This document shows, piece after piece, positions 29,747 to 37,697 of a stretch of DNA of 64,000 nucleotides. Source of the stretch: Roseimaritima sediminicola (GTDB lineage: Bacteria > Planctomycetota > Planctomycetia > Pirellulales > Pirellulaceae); NCBI RefSeq assembly GCF_009618275.1, contig NZ_WIAD01000019.1, positions 1 through 64,000 on the forward strand, in the 5' to 3' direction. The notes below the pieces were generated by a model that saw nothing but the letters and a program-made list of their open reading frames with translations, did not search any database and was not told the DNA's origin. Numbering within the stretch: the stretch's first letter is position 1; each line of letters opens with the position of its first letter. A program made the translations under genes and the position numbers.

Positions 29747-30985
29747 CTACACCGCCTCGGCAGCCGCCCGCATCATCTGGGCACAGAACCAGGCCGCGTA
29801 GGTTCCCAAGGCATACCCCACCACGGCCAACAGGACTCCGACCGGAGCCAGGGCAGGATGGAACGCACCGGCGACGACCGGTGCACTGGCCGCTCCGCCG
29901 ATATTCGCTTTGCTGCCCACGGCCAGAAAGAAGTAGGGGGCCCGGATCCACCAGCCCACCAGAACGAGCAAAACCACATGGATCAACATCCACACGCCGC
30001 CGACCAAAAACATTTCCGGTTTTCGCAGCAGCGCGCTAAGGTCCATCTTCAATCCGATCGTGGCCACCAGGATGTAGATGAACACCGTGCCCACGCTGGA
30101 CGCGCCGACCGCTTCCAGCCGACGCAGGCGAGTGAAGGAGTAGATCACGCCGGCGGTGGTCGCCAGAATGATCAGCCAGAAGAACGACGAGTCCAAACTC
30201 AGCCGCGATAGGTTCGGGCGTGTTGCGGCGATCCACGGTGCCAGCTGGTCAGCCACCGCATGACAAATCCCCACCGTCCCGAAGGCGACCGCCCCGATGA
30301 CCATCAGATCGGTGGTGTTGGGGATGCGTTGTTCGGCCTGCTGGCGGGCCTGCAGTTTGGCTTTCAGCGTTTCGATACTGGAGGCGTCGGCTTTGGTAAA
30401 GCGGTCGATCGCCTGGCTCTGGCCGACCCCCAGCAGCAAAAAGAACATCCAGATTTCGGCGACGATCACGTCGACCGAAACCATCACGCTGTACAGTTCG
30501 GCCGACGGTTCGAAGATGCCTTCCATGGCCGCTTGATTGGCGCCGCCGCCGATCCAGCTGCCCGCCACCGTTGCCAGTCCTCGCCAGACCGCCTCGGGAC
30601 CTTCGCCGCCGATCAGGTCCGGGCGCACCGAACCGACCAACAGCACCGCCAGCGGACCGCCCAGCACCACGCCGGCCGTGCCGGTCAGAAACATGATCAA
30701 CGCCTTGGGCCCCAGACGCACGATCTCGCGCAGGTCGATGCTCAGGGTCAGCAGCACCAGGCAAGCGGGCAGCAGATAACGCGACGCCACGTAATACAGC
30801 TGCGACGCCTCGGGGTCGACGATGCCGAACAACGTCAACAGCGAGGGCAGAAAGTAGCACAGCAGCAGCGAAGGAACGAATTTGTAGAATCGCTGAAAAA
30901 CGGCTAGCGAACTGTGCGCGGTCCAGAAGATCGCCCCCAGAATGGCCATCAGCAGGCCGAGTACGACGGCGTCGTTGGTCACCAC
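29747..30985 (-). CDS. DUF819 family integral membrane protein
   Basis: A 412-residue protein starting with GTG at 30985 (a second GTG follows directly). About ten hydrophobic segments are visible, including AVVLGLLMAILGAIFW, LIMFLTGTAGVVLGGPLAVL, FFWLIILATTAGVIYSF and VGVLLAVVGYALGTYAAWF. The conserved GSWIGGGANQAAM motif and the late SKANIGGAASAPVVAGA motif are typical of the DUF819 family, which is related in fold to secondary transporters with two inverted halves. Substrate is unknown. It begins six bases after the stop of infA and is likely co-transcribed with it. Confidence 0.9.
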   Translation of the reverse strand: MVTNDAVVLGLLMAILGAIFWTAHSSLAVFQRFYKFVPSLLLCYFLPSLLTLFGIVDPEASQLYYVASRYLLPACLVLLTLSIDLREIVRLGPKALIMFLTGTAGVVLGGPLAVLLVGSVRPDLIGGEGPEAVWRGLATVAGSWIGGGANQAAMEGIFEPSAELYSVMVSVDVIVAEIWMFFLLLGVGQSQAIDRFTKADASSIETLKAKLQARQQAEQRIPNTTDLMVIGAVAFGTVGICHAVADQLAPWIAATRPNLSRLSLDSSFFWLIILATTAGVIYSFTRLRRLEAVGASSVGTVFIYILVATIGLKMDLSALLRKPEMFLVGGVWMLIHVVLLVLVGWWIRAPYFFLAVGSKANIGGAASAPVVAGAFHPALAPVGVLLAVVGYALGTYAAWFCAQMMRAAAEAV

Positions 30986-30991
30986 CGCTGT

Positions 30992-31213
30992 CTAACGCTC
31001 TCGATACACGATCCGACCCTTGCTCAGGTCGTACGGCGACAACTCCACGCGAACCTTATCGCCGGGAACGATTCGAATAAAGTGCTTACGCATCCGGCCA
31101 GCAACGTGGGCCAGCACCTCATTGCCCGTGTCCAGTTGGACGCGGAACCGAGTATTGGCCAGCGCCTGAGTGACGGTCCCGTCGACCTCGAACGCCTCTT
31201 CTTTCTTTCCCAA
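30992..31213 (-). CDS. infA: Translation initiation factor IF-1
   Basis: A 73-residue protein of standard length; an S1/OB-fold factor that binds the 30S A site during initiation. Diagnostic stretches are [37 protein letters not shown] and [18 protein letters not shown]. The start codon is TTG at 31213, the only position matching the family N-terminus ([11 protein letters not shown]), with AAAGG about nine bases upstream. A non-ATG start on an initiation factor gene is noteworthy. It is the first gene of a minus-strand run with the DUF819 protein. Confidence 0.96.
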   Translation of the reverse strand: MGKKEEAFEVDGTVTQALANTRFRVQLDTGNEVLAHVAGRMRKHFIRIVPGDKVRVELSPYDLSKGRIVYRER

Positions 31214-31472
31214 AATGACAACCTTTCAATAAGAACATTACTTCGCCCATTCCGCCGGGATTGGCAGCGGCGCAACCCTAGCATGGTAAGGAGTATGCAG
31301 GTTTTATACCAACCCCCCGGGGTGGGTCTAGCGAAGTTGGGCGGATCGAGCGTTTTTTCCCGCCCAGGGAAGGCTCCGGTAGCCGAAGTCGCCAGACGAT
31401 TTATTCGAAAACGCATTGCTTATGTGAGCCGTTTGGGCGAACGCCCCGGTTTTGCGGTGACGAAACCGAGGC

Positions 31473-31644
31473 TAAGCACGTCGCAACCTTTGATTCGGCT
31501 TTACTCTCCCACTGGGAGAGTCGGGCTCTTAGGCCCGGAGAGGGTTTTCGTAGGGCCCTCCCCGGGCCTAAGAGCCCGACCCTCCCGCTGCGCGAGAGGG
31601 TGTTGTCGCGGGGTTTCACCGAAAGATTCATGCCGACGTGCTTA
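31473..31644. repeat. MITE-like element, long form
   Basis: 172 bp bounded by perfect 11-bp inverted ends TAAGCACGTCG / CGACGTGCTTA. Both subterminal regions match those of the shorter element at 48260-48355 but in opposite orientation. The centre adds a palindrome with 19-bp arms, GTCGGGCTCTTAGGCCCGG and its complement. No transposase is present. If the outer TA is a target duplication, mobilisation by an IS630/Tc1-type transposase is possible. Confidence 0.8.
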
Positions 31645-31813
31645 TCGCCAAAACGGCTCACTATATCGACAAGCCGTCAATCCGCCTGACTTTGGGAGAT
31701 GGGCGAAGGGCCGCAGAGGAGCCACAGACACCGCGGAATACGCAGCCGTAAACTTTGTAAACCCCCAGTCCCTGTGAGCTCCACTGCGACCCTTGACCCG
31801 TCGGTCACCAACC

Positions 31814-31942
31814 GTAGCCGAAGTCGCCAGACTTTGGGCCCGCGATGCTTATCCTCTCGGGCCCGCCAACCCGTCCAAACTCGGGCGAGTTCAGCTACGG
31901 CGAGCCGCTCCGTCCAAACTCGGGCGAGTTCAGCTACGGCGA
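31814..31942. repeat. Dispersed palindromic repeat family B
   Basis: An arm beginning GTAGCCGAAGTCGCCAGAC and a partner arm ending GGCGAGTTCAGCTAC form an imperfect inverted repeat of about 24 bp. The right arm is duplicated (near 31873 and 31912). The same pair of arms recurs at 45047-45113 between exbB and exbD. Confidence 0.8.
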
Positions 31943-31968
31943 GTTCGATTCTCGAAGGTGACTACGTC

Positions 31969-32904
31969 TTAGCCTAATCGCTGGGCGACCACATCCAAGG
32001 TCTTGCGGAGATTTGCGCCGCTGTTGCGGATCCCTTGAATCTCTTTGGGCCACAGGTCCACTTCCAAGCGATCGATCACGCCGGTGCGGCCCACGACCGT
32101 CGGCACCGAGAGGGCCACGTCGCGGATGCCGTAACAGCCGTTCTGCACCGTGCTGACCGGCAGCACGCAGCGGCGGTCCAGCGCGATCGCGTCGATGCAG
32201 TCGCGGATGGCGATCCCGACGGCAAAGCCGGCGCCGCCTTTGCGCTTGATCACTTCGGCGCCGCTGCCACGCGTTCGCGTGAACAACTGATTGGCCAGCG
32301 ACGGATTCCAGCCCGGGTACTTGTCCAGCGGCAATCCGGCGATCGTCGCGCTGCTCCAGATCGGCACCATCGACTCGCCGTGCTCGCCCAGGATCAATGC
32401 CTTGGTCTGCGTCGGCGGAGCCTTCAGCTGCTGGGCGATCAAGCTGCAGAAACGGATCGTGTCCAGCTGGGTGCCCAGGCCGATCACCTGGCTGGGCGGC
32501 AGGTTCAACCGCTCCGCGGCGACGTAGGTCAGGATGTCGACCGGATTGGAAACGACCAACACGATGGCCGAACTCTTGGGACCGGCCGCCGCGACTTCGT
32601 TCAGAATCGAAACGAACAGGTCGGTGTTGCGATTGATCAGGTCCAGCCGCGATTCATCGGGCTTGCGGCGCAGGCCGGCCGTGATGCAGATCACGTCCGA
32701 ATCGGGAATGTGCTCGTAACCGCCGCCGGTGATGACTTGGTCGGCCACGCTGGGGCCGCCGTGCATCAGGTCCAGGGCTTGGCCCACGGCCAGTTCCTCG
32801 TTGACGTCCAGCATGGCGATCTCGCGGGCGATCCCACCGCACTGCAGGGCGTAGCCCGCGCAGGATCCGACCAGTCCGCCGCCGCCGATAATCGATACTT
32901 TCAT
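31969..32904 (-). CDS. NAD-dependent lactate/malate dehydrogenase family protein of the BMC locus
   Basis: A 311-residue protein from the ATG at 32904 (MKVSIIGGGGLVGS); a frame extension to 32949 lacks support. The Rossmann fold GxGxxG is GGGGLVGS, the active-site loop reads AGLRRKPDESRLDL, and the catalytic His is in ILGEHGESM. The family interconverts 2-hydroxy acids and 2-keto acids with NAD(H). By alignment by eye, the residue at the substrate-specificity position (Gln102 in lactate dehydrogenases) is Arg, as in malate dehydrogenases. In the microcompartment pathway it may regenerate NAD used by the aldehyde dehydrogenase. It is the last gene of the BMC run, 159 bases after the aldolase across a palindromic repeat. 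True substrate is uncertain. Confidence 0.88.
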   Translation of the reverse strand: MKVSIIGGGGLVGSCAGYALQCGGIAREIAMLDVNEELAVGQALDLMHGGPSVADQVITGGGYEHIPDSDVICITAGLRRKPDESRLDLINRNTDLFVSILNEVAAAGPKSSAIVLVVSNPVDILTYVAAERLNLPPSQVIGLGTQLDTIRFCSLIAQQLKAPPTQTKALILGEHGESMVPIWSSATIAGLPLDKYPGWNPSLANQLFTRTRGSGAEVIKRKGGAGFAVGIAIRDCIDAIALDRRCVLPVSTVQNGCYGIRDVALSVPTVVGRTGVIDRLEVDLWPKEIQGIRNSGANLRKTLDVVAQRLG

Positions 32905-32950
32905 GGATGTGTTCTCGTTGGTTGCTGGGGAGTGTGCTTTCGACATCACT

Positions 32951-33055
32951 CTCCCTCTGGGAGAGTCGGGCTCTCAGGCCCGGAGAGGGTTTTCCTGGGG
33001 GGCCCTCCCCGGGCCTGAGAGCCCGACCCTCCCGCTGCGCGGGAGGGTGTTGTTG
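32951..33055. repeat. Palindromic repeat between aldolase and dehydrogenase genes
   Basis: Contains 19-bp perfect arms, GTCGGGCTCTCAGGCCCGG at 32965-32983 and its complement at 33009-33027, flanked by CTCCC/GGGAG repeats. It is the same unit as the core of the element at 31473-31644. The hairpin could weaken or terminate transcription within the BMC operon. Confidence 0.8.
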
Positions 33056-33063
33056 TGAGGCTT

Positions 33064-33948
33064 CTAGCCTTTCATCTGACGCATGACTTCGGCCGTGATC
33101 AGCTTGACCAGCTGGTCTTCGCTGGGCGCGCCGCCGCCGCCAGAGTTCTGGCCACTGGAACTCGAGCCGCCGGAGGCCGTTTGGGGTTTGATCGCCGGGG
33201 GAGCTTCAAAAGCGCGTCGCTGCACACCGGCGGTCTCCCAGCTGTCGCGGAAGATGTCGTTGGCGCAGATGTCGCAGTCCTTGTACTCCTCGGTGTTCCG
33301 CGGGTCGGCAAAACCCCACTTGTCCTTCAACTCCAGCAGCTCGCGGGATTTCTGTTCGTTCAAGTAGGACACGTTGCCCAGCTGACGCGCGAGCAGCAGC
33401 ATCCGGCAGTAGGAATCGAGGATCTCGGTCCACCAGTAGGCCCGCTCCACGTTCTCGCCATAGCTGACCGTTCCGTGATTGGCCAGGATCATCACGTTGG
33501 TCTTGTGGACGTGGGGGATAATCGTGTCGGCGAAGGCTTGTCCGCCGGGCGTTTCGTACTGGGTGATCGGCACGTCGCCCAAGAACACCTCCACCTCGGG
33601 CAGGACGCACTGTGGGATCGGTTCGCGAGCGATCGCAAAGGCGGTCGCGTGCGGCGGATGGCAGTGGACGACGCTGCGGATGTCTTCGCGTTGACGGTAG
33701 ATCTCCAGGTGCAGCAGCGCCTCGCTGGAGCGTTTCTTGCGGCCGGAGATCTGCTTGCCCGTGCCGTCGATCAACGCGATGTCGTCGGGCTTGAGGTAGC
33801 CCTTGCAGTGCATCGTCGGCGTGCACAGAAACTCGTTCTCGCTGACGCGGACGGTGATGTTGCCGTCGTTGGCGGCGGCGAACTGGCGGTTGTAAATCCG
33901 TTTCCCGATATCGCAAATTTCCTGTTTCAGTTTATGCAGGCTCTGCAT
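33064..33948 (-). CDS. Class II aldolase with C-terminal encapsulation peptide
   Basis: A 294-residue protein, ATG at 33948 with GGAG about ten bases upstream. It belongs to the class II aldolase/adducin family, to which fuculose- and rhamnulose-1-phosphate aldolases belong. Products would be DHAP and lactaldehyde. Zinc-ligand motifs are visible: VVHCHPPHATAFA and ILANHGTVSYG; a substrate-loop-like NDGNITVRV lies near residue 28. After about residue 250 a Pro/Gly/Ser linker (GGSSSSGQNSGGGGAP) leads to an amphipathic helix, DQLVKLITAEVMRQMKG, typical of peptides that target cargo to microcompartments. A Cys pair (CDICAND) is present near residue 225. The gene sits between BMC-P and the dehydrogenase, as expected for the planctomycete fucose/rhamnose organelle. 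Confidence 0.93.
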   Translation of the reverse strand: MQSLHKLKQEICDIGKRIYNRQFAAANDGNITVRVSENEFLCTPTMHCKGYLKPDDIALIDGTGKQISGRKKRSSEALLHLEIYRQREDIRSVVHCHPPHATAFAIAREPIPQCVLPEVEVFLGDVPITQYETPGGQAFADTIIPHVHKTNVMILANHGTVSYGENVERAYWWTEILDSYCRMLLLARQLGNVSYLNEQKSRELLELKDKWGFADPRNTEEYKDCDICANDIFRDSWETAGVQRRAFEAPPAIKPQTASGGSSSSGQNSGGGGAPSEDQLVKLITAEVMRQMKG

Positions 33949-34068
33949 GGCGTTTCTCCGGCGGATAGTGGTGGTTTGGGGGGAGGCGTGTTCGAGTGGG
34001 TGTCGGTTGGGATCGTTTATTTATGTGGGGTGCGGTCCGGGGCCGGGCCGTGGCAGCGCGAGCATCGC

Positions 34069-34347
34069 TCAGACATCCACGTCGTCCAGGACCGCCACCA
34101 GGGAAGCATCCAACGGTACGGTTCGCGGATTCAGGGGCTGGGCCGCCTCGGGGCCTTCGGCCATCGCCACGCGGTCGCCAATCCCGGCGCCACACAGATC
34201 CCAGGCAACGATCGTCTCGCCGCCGTAGACCGGGGAATCCAGGTCGTCGATCGAATCCAGCTGCTCGACGCAGCGAAGCCGTGCGCCCTCGAGGGAAGGG
34301 TGCATCCGGGCCAGGGTGACGGTGCCGATGACGCGGGCGATCTTCAT
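34069..34347 (-). CDS. BMC-P (EutN/CcmL) pentameric vertex protein
   Basis: A 92-residue shell vertex protein. The family N-terminus MKIARVIGTVTLA, the GARLRCVEQLD strand, YGGETIVAWDLCGAGIGDRVAMAEG and the C-terminal VPLDASLVAVLDDVDV match EutN/CcmL. Five copies cap each vertex of the icosahedral shell. It starts two bases after the upstream RpiB-like gene ends, so the two are probably translated together. It is one of three BMC-P genes here, typical of the planctomycete-type locus. Confidence 0.95.
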   Translation of the reverse strand: MKIARVIGTVTLARMHPSLEGARLRCVEQLDSIDDLDSPVYGGETIVAWDLCGAGIGDRVAMAEGPEAAQPLNPRTVPLDASLVAVLDDVDV

Positions 34348-34349
34348 CT

Positions 34350-35087
34350 TTAACGAGCTCCTTCGGCGGCGGTCGCCTCGGCGGCCGAGCGCGCGCAGCG
34401 ATCGGCCAACGCCGCGGCCTGGGGAATCGAGATCCGCTGCATGTCCAGGACCCAGACGTTGGGCCGCAGGGCGATCGAGACGCGCTCGAGCTGTTGATGC
34501 GAGTCGATGGCCGCGGCGCGAACTCGCTCACTGCGGCACGCCCGGCAGACGATCGCGGCCGGTTCGTTCGACAAGATCACCGCCACCTGATTCGGCGATC
34601 CGGCGACTTCGGCAAGCGCTTCATCGACCGTGCCGCTGCGAACCGCGCGGCCGCGCGACAACAGCTGGGCGGCCAGTCCCTGACCACGCGCCGCATCGTC
34701 GGCATCGGCGATCCGGACTCGCGACGAGGACTGGCCGGCTGAGCCGCTGGTCCGTTCGGCCGTCGGGTCCTGTCGCTCACGATCGACGCACTGAATCTGT
34801 ACGCCCCGCTGCTTGGCTTCGTCTTTGGCCGCCGGAGTGATCACCGCTCGGGCGGGCACCACGACGCCGCGGCACCCGCTGGGCAAAACGTTCAACGTCT
34901 CCACGGTAATCAGCCGCTGGTCGATTCGCAGCGGCCCGTCGGCATCGGGTTTTGCTGGAGACGTGTCCGAGTGTGCTTGTGGCGCACCGCCGGTACCGGA
35001 CGGCTGCTGCCGCAGCCGCAAAACCACTTCGCGCACCACTCGCTGGATCAAGCGAGGATCGATCGTGGTGGAAGCGGGTTGGGGCAT
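34350..35087 (-). CDS. BMC-associated protein with RpiB/LacA-like C-terminal region
   Basis: A 245-residue protein from the ATG at 35087 (MPQPASTTIDPRLIQRVV); the longer frame to 35417 only translates a dispersed repeat. The N-terminal helix DPRLIQRVVREVVLRLRQQ followed by a Gly/Pro/Ser linker looks like an encapsulation peptide. The middle has PSGCRGVVVPARAVITPAAKDEA. The C-terminal part (VAVILSNEPAAIVCRACRSE through PNVWVLDMQRISIPQAAALA) aligns by eye with the C-terminal half of RpiB/LacA sugar-phosphate isomerases. The GTGxG catalytic loop is replaced by SNEPA. It is therefore likely a non-catalytic or altered-function relative. Its position between two BMC-P genes argues for a shell-associated role. 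Confidence 0.7.
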   Translation of the reverse strand: MPQPASTTIDPRLIQRVVREVVLRLRQQPSGTGGAPQAHSDTSPAKPDADGPLRIDQRLITVETLNVLPSGCRGVVVPARAVITPAAKDEAKQRGVQIQCVDRERQDPTAERTSGSAGQSSSRVRIADADDAARGQGLAAQLLSRGRAVRSGTVDEALAEVAGSPNQVAVILSNEPAAIVCRACRSERVRAAAIDSHQQLERVSIALRPNVWVLDMQRISIPQAAALADRCARSAAEATAAEGAR

Positions 35088-35167
35088 GGTAAGTAGCTTA
35101 GGCGATGTAGTGTGGTGTGGTCGGTTGTGGTGTGGTCCGCAGGAGCCTAACGCAGCAGCCCACGTTC

Positions 35168-35425
35168 GCAGCAGCCACGGAGTGGCGACATGTGGTAGCC
35201 CCAGGCGCGAGCCTGGGGTGCCGCCCCCACACCCGCGCGCCAGTCCCGGAGGGACGGCATGAGTTCGGTGCGATCCTTCATGTCGCCCTTCCAGGGCTTT
35301 CGCTTGTATGTATTCCGTTTCCCCAGGCTCGCGCCCGGGGCTACCACAATCAATCGCTCCGCGATTCGAGGACGTTCGTCTCTGTACATTGATTCCGCCG
35401 GAGTCAGCAAATCTCAAATCTCAAA
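35168..35425. repeat. Long dispersed repeat family D, copy 1
   Basis: About 258 bp similar along its length to 39806-40070. It includes paired inverted segments around GCCCCAGGCGCGAGCCTGGGG and a right end with CCGCCGGAGTCAGCAAATC. The right end recurs near 50090-50115. It fills the 338-base gap between the RpiB-like gene and a BMC-P gene; no gene or clear promoter was found. Confidence 0.85.
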
Positions 35426-35680
35426 TCAATCGATCAATCCCAGCACGGTCCAGCGGGCCGGGGTGTTGTCGTCCCCGAGGAGCTCGCGAGTAAAGGCGCC
35501 GTCGCTGGTCAACATCACGCGGTCGCCCTTGCGGGAGCCCAAGTGATCGATGCCCAACAGCGGCGGGCCGTCGGGCACGTCGTCCACCCCCAAAGGCTGC
35601 AGCACCAACAGCCGCTCGCCGTTCAAGCTGGCGTGCTTGACCGTCGCGCGAGCCGATCCGAGAACGAGTGCAGGTTGCAT
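35426..35680 (-). CDS. BMC-P (EutN/CcmL) pentameric vertex protein
   Basis: An 84-residue EutN/CcmL protein. Family features are MQPALVLGSARATVKHASL, ERLLVLQPLGVDD, LLGIDHLGSRKGDRVMLTSDG and RWTVLGLID. It is the shortest of the three BMC-P proteins here and lacks the C-terminal extension of the first copy. The preceding gap to the aldehyde dehydrogenase gene contains repeat family A copies, and the gap after it is occupied by repeat family D. Confidence 0.94.
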   Translation of the reverse strand: MQPALVLGSARATVKHASLNGERLLVLQPLGVDDVPDGPPLLGIDHLGSRKGDRVMLTSDGAFTRELLGDDNTPARWTVLGLID

Positions 35681-35801
35681 GGAGGTTGGTTGTTAGTTGT
35701 TGGTTGTTAGTGGCATAGGCTTCTAGCCTGTGAAGGCCAATCCACAGGCTCCGAAGCCTTGTGCCACTGTTTTTTCACAGGCTGGAAGCCTATGCCACTG
35801 G
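35681..35801. repeat. Dispersed repeat family A cluster in the BMC operon
   Basis: A short GGTTGTT-type repeat (35690-35710) precedes one direct copy (35711-35733), a degenerate inverted copy (35741-35767) and a good inverted copy (35775-35799) of the GGCATAGGCTTC family. The opposing copies could fold into a long hairpin between the aldehyde dehydrogenase and BMC-P genes. Confidence 0.85.
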
Positions 35802-37280
35802 TTAGACGACGTCGGGGCTGCCGACGACGTTCAGGGCGTCGATCATGCTGCAGCGACGTTCGCGGGTGAACGTGACCGGGCTGGTCACGCCTTCGCCGGT
35901 CGGGCCGGCGATCGAGAACGACAGGTAGCCTTCGCCGCCGAGTCCCAAACTGGCCATGCAGGGTCCGTTCTTGACGAACAGCGTGGTGTCGAGGGCGCGG
36001 CCCATCTTGGTCATGTTGCGGACGTTGCGCGAGTGGATGATGGCGGTGTGGCGGAAGCCGTGCTCGGCGTGCTTGGCCATCTCGATCGCGTGGTCGACGT
36101 CGCGAGCCCGAACGAAGGGCAGAAACGGCATCATCTGTTCGACGCTGACGAACGGGTGATCCTCGTCGGTTTCGCCAAACACCAGCTCCACCGACTCGGG
36201 AATGTTCACGCCGGCCGCCGCGGCCAACACCGCAGCGTCGCGGCCGATGAAATCCTTGCAGGCCGCGTCGTGGTTGTCCTCGCCGACCTGAACGATGGCT
36301 TTCTCAGTTAGACGCGCGATCTGAGCGGCGTCCAGCTTGACCGCGCCGGCTCGCTGCATCGCTTCCATCATTTGATCGAAGACGCTGTCGACGACGAAGA
36401 CTTCCTTTTCGGCGATGCACAGCAGGTTGTTGTCGTAGGCCCCGCCCTGGATGATCGACTGGGCCGCCAGATCCAAATCCGCGGTCTCGTCCACGACGAC
36501 CGGCGGGTTACCGGGACCGGCCACGATGGCCCGTTTGCCGCTGCGCAGTGCCGCCCGGCCCACGGCCGGGCCACCGGTGACGCAGATCAGGGCGATGTCG
36601 CGATGGGCGAACAGTTCGTTGGCCGATTCCAGCGTGGGTTCGCTGATCACGCAGATCAGGTTGTCGATGCCCAGCTCGCGATGGATCGCTTCGTTGTAGC
36701 GGCGCACGCCTTCGGTCGCCACGCGTTTGCCCGAGGGGTGCGGATTGACGACCACGGCGTTGCCACCGGCCAACATGCTGACGGCGTTGCCGGTGATCGT
36801 CGGCAGGCTGTGCGTGACCGGGGTGATCGCGCCGATCACGCCAAAGGGAGCACGCTGGATCAAGGCCAAACCCTTGTCGCCGGCGAAGGCCTGGGTGCTG
36901 AAGAACTCCGTTCCCGGGCTCAGCTCGCCCAGGGTTTTCAGTTTTTCGATCTTGTGAACCGGGCGGCCGATGCCGGTTTCTTCCATCTCCATCAGACCCA
37001 GCTCTTCGCACTGCTCGATGGCGATCCGGCGGATGATCGCGATCACCTCGTTGCGCTGGCTCATCGAGAACCGCGAAAACTCCTCGAAGGCGTGCCGCGC
37101 CGCGGTGACGGCTTCGCCCACGTCGGTGAACACGCCGTTGCGTCCCACGGCGGCCGAACCGCTGGGCGGTGCGGTGTTTGCAGAAACCGCCGAAGCGTCG
37201 CCGGAGAGGGGCGGCATCGGGCCGACCTCGGCCATCACCTGGGCGACGACATTGCGAATCAGGTTTTCGTCGAATTGCAT
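35802..37280 (-). CDS. CoA-acylating aldehyde dehydrogenase with N-terminal encapsulation peptide
   Basis: A 492-residue protein. The ATG at 37280 is preferred, with GAG about eight bases upstream; a GTG at 37304 would overlap the BMC-P stop. The enzyme family (EutE/PduP-like) converts an aldehyde, NAD and CoA to acyl-CoA and NADH. Hallmarks are the nucleotide-site region GPGNPPVVVDETADLDLAA and the catalytic Cys in YDNNLLCIAEKEVFVV. The first 20 residues, MQFDENLIRNVVAQVMAEVG, form an amphipathic helix followed by a flexible linker, the usual cargo-targeting peptide. In this locus the likely substrate is lactaldehyde released by the aldolase. It is flanked by BMC-P genes. Confidence 0.95.
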   Translation of the reverse strand: MQFDENLIRNVVAQVMAEVGPMPPLSGDASAVSANTAPPSGSAAVGRNGVFTDVGEAVTAARHAFEEFSRFSMSQRNEVIAIIRRIAIEQCEELGLMEMEETGIGRPVHKIEKLKTLGELSPGTEFFSTQAFAGDKGLALIQRAPFGVIGAITPVTHSLPTITGNAVSMLAGGNAVVVNPHPSGKRVATEGVRRYNEAIHRELGIDNLICVISEPTLESANELFAHRDIALICVTGGPAVGRAALRSGKRAIVAGPGNPPVVVDETADLDLAAQSIIQGGAYDNNLLCIAEKEVFVVDSVFDQMMEAMQRAGAVKLDAAQIARLTEKAIVQVGEDNHDAACKDFIGRDAAVLAAAAGVNIPESVELVFGETDEDHPFVSVEQMMPFLPFVRARDVDHAIEMAKHAEHGFRHTAIIHSRNVRNMTKMGRALDTTLFVKNGPCMASLGLGGEGYLSFSIAGPTGEGVTSPVTFTRERRCSMIDALNVVGSPDVV

Positions 37281-37300
37281 GTTTTTACTCAAGTGAGAGG

Positions 37301-37609
37301 TCACTGACGGTCGTAGACCTGTTGTTTGTCGATGTGAACGCGGTCGACGATGCCGATGATCACGGCATCGATGGGCAGTTTGCTGGTTTCGGGCGTCAGC
37401 CGTGCGCTGCTGCCCTGAACGATCAACACATAGTCATCCTCGCCGGCTCCCAAGGTGTCGACCGCGATAAAGGTCCGACCCGTAGTGACCAATTGGTCGC
37501 GCGTCTCGCCGTCCAAGCGATACGGCTCGACGACCAACAGCTTGTGACCGGTCATCGACGCAACTTTCTGCGTGCTGACAACCGATCCGGTCACGCGGGC
37601 AATGAACAT
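37301..37609 (-). CDS. BMC-P (EutN/CcmL) pentameric vertex protein
   Basis: A 102-residue EutN/CcmL protein. Family features are MFIARVTGSVVSTQKVASM, HKLLVVEPYRLDG, TFIAVDTLGAGEDDYVLIVQGSSAR and LPIDAVIIGIVDRVHID. Its stop lies 20 bases before the preferred start of the aldehyde dehydrogenase. Closest in sequence character to the canonical CcmL/EutN vertex proteins among the three copies. Confidence 0.96.
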   Translation of the reverse strand: MFIARVTGSVVSTQKVASMTGHKLLVVEPYRLDGETRDQLVTTGRTFIAVDTLGAGEDDYVLIVQGSSARLTPETSKLPIDAVIIGIVDRVHIDKQQVYDRQ

Positions 37610-37697
37610 AGGAACTCGACGCAGTCGTACAAAAGGATGGTTGGATTCGGGTAAATGTCGGAGGCAGCGAAACCGCGCGTGGCGCCGGCCATGCCGC

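Larger units (their letters stand above)
31214..31968. other. Repeat-filled intergenic region between infA and the BMC locus
   Basis: These 755 bases carry no convincing gene. They hold a fragment of family B (31378-31396), a piece matching 60132-60200 (31401-31460), a MITE-like element (31473-31644) and a family B palindromic element with an extra half copy (31814-31942). ORFs of 86-92 residues here translate the repeats. Confidence 0.75.

Noticed and set aside
31401-31661. 86-codon minus-strand ORF
   Set aside because: It consists entirely of dispersed repeat sequence (MITE-like element and flanks) and has no ribosome site.
35088-35417. N-terminal extension of the RpiB-like protein
   Set aside because: The added sequence translates repeat family D; the ATG at 35087 starts a helix typical of encapsulation peptides.
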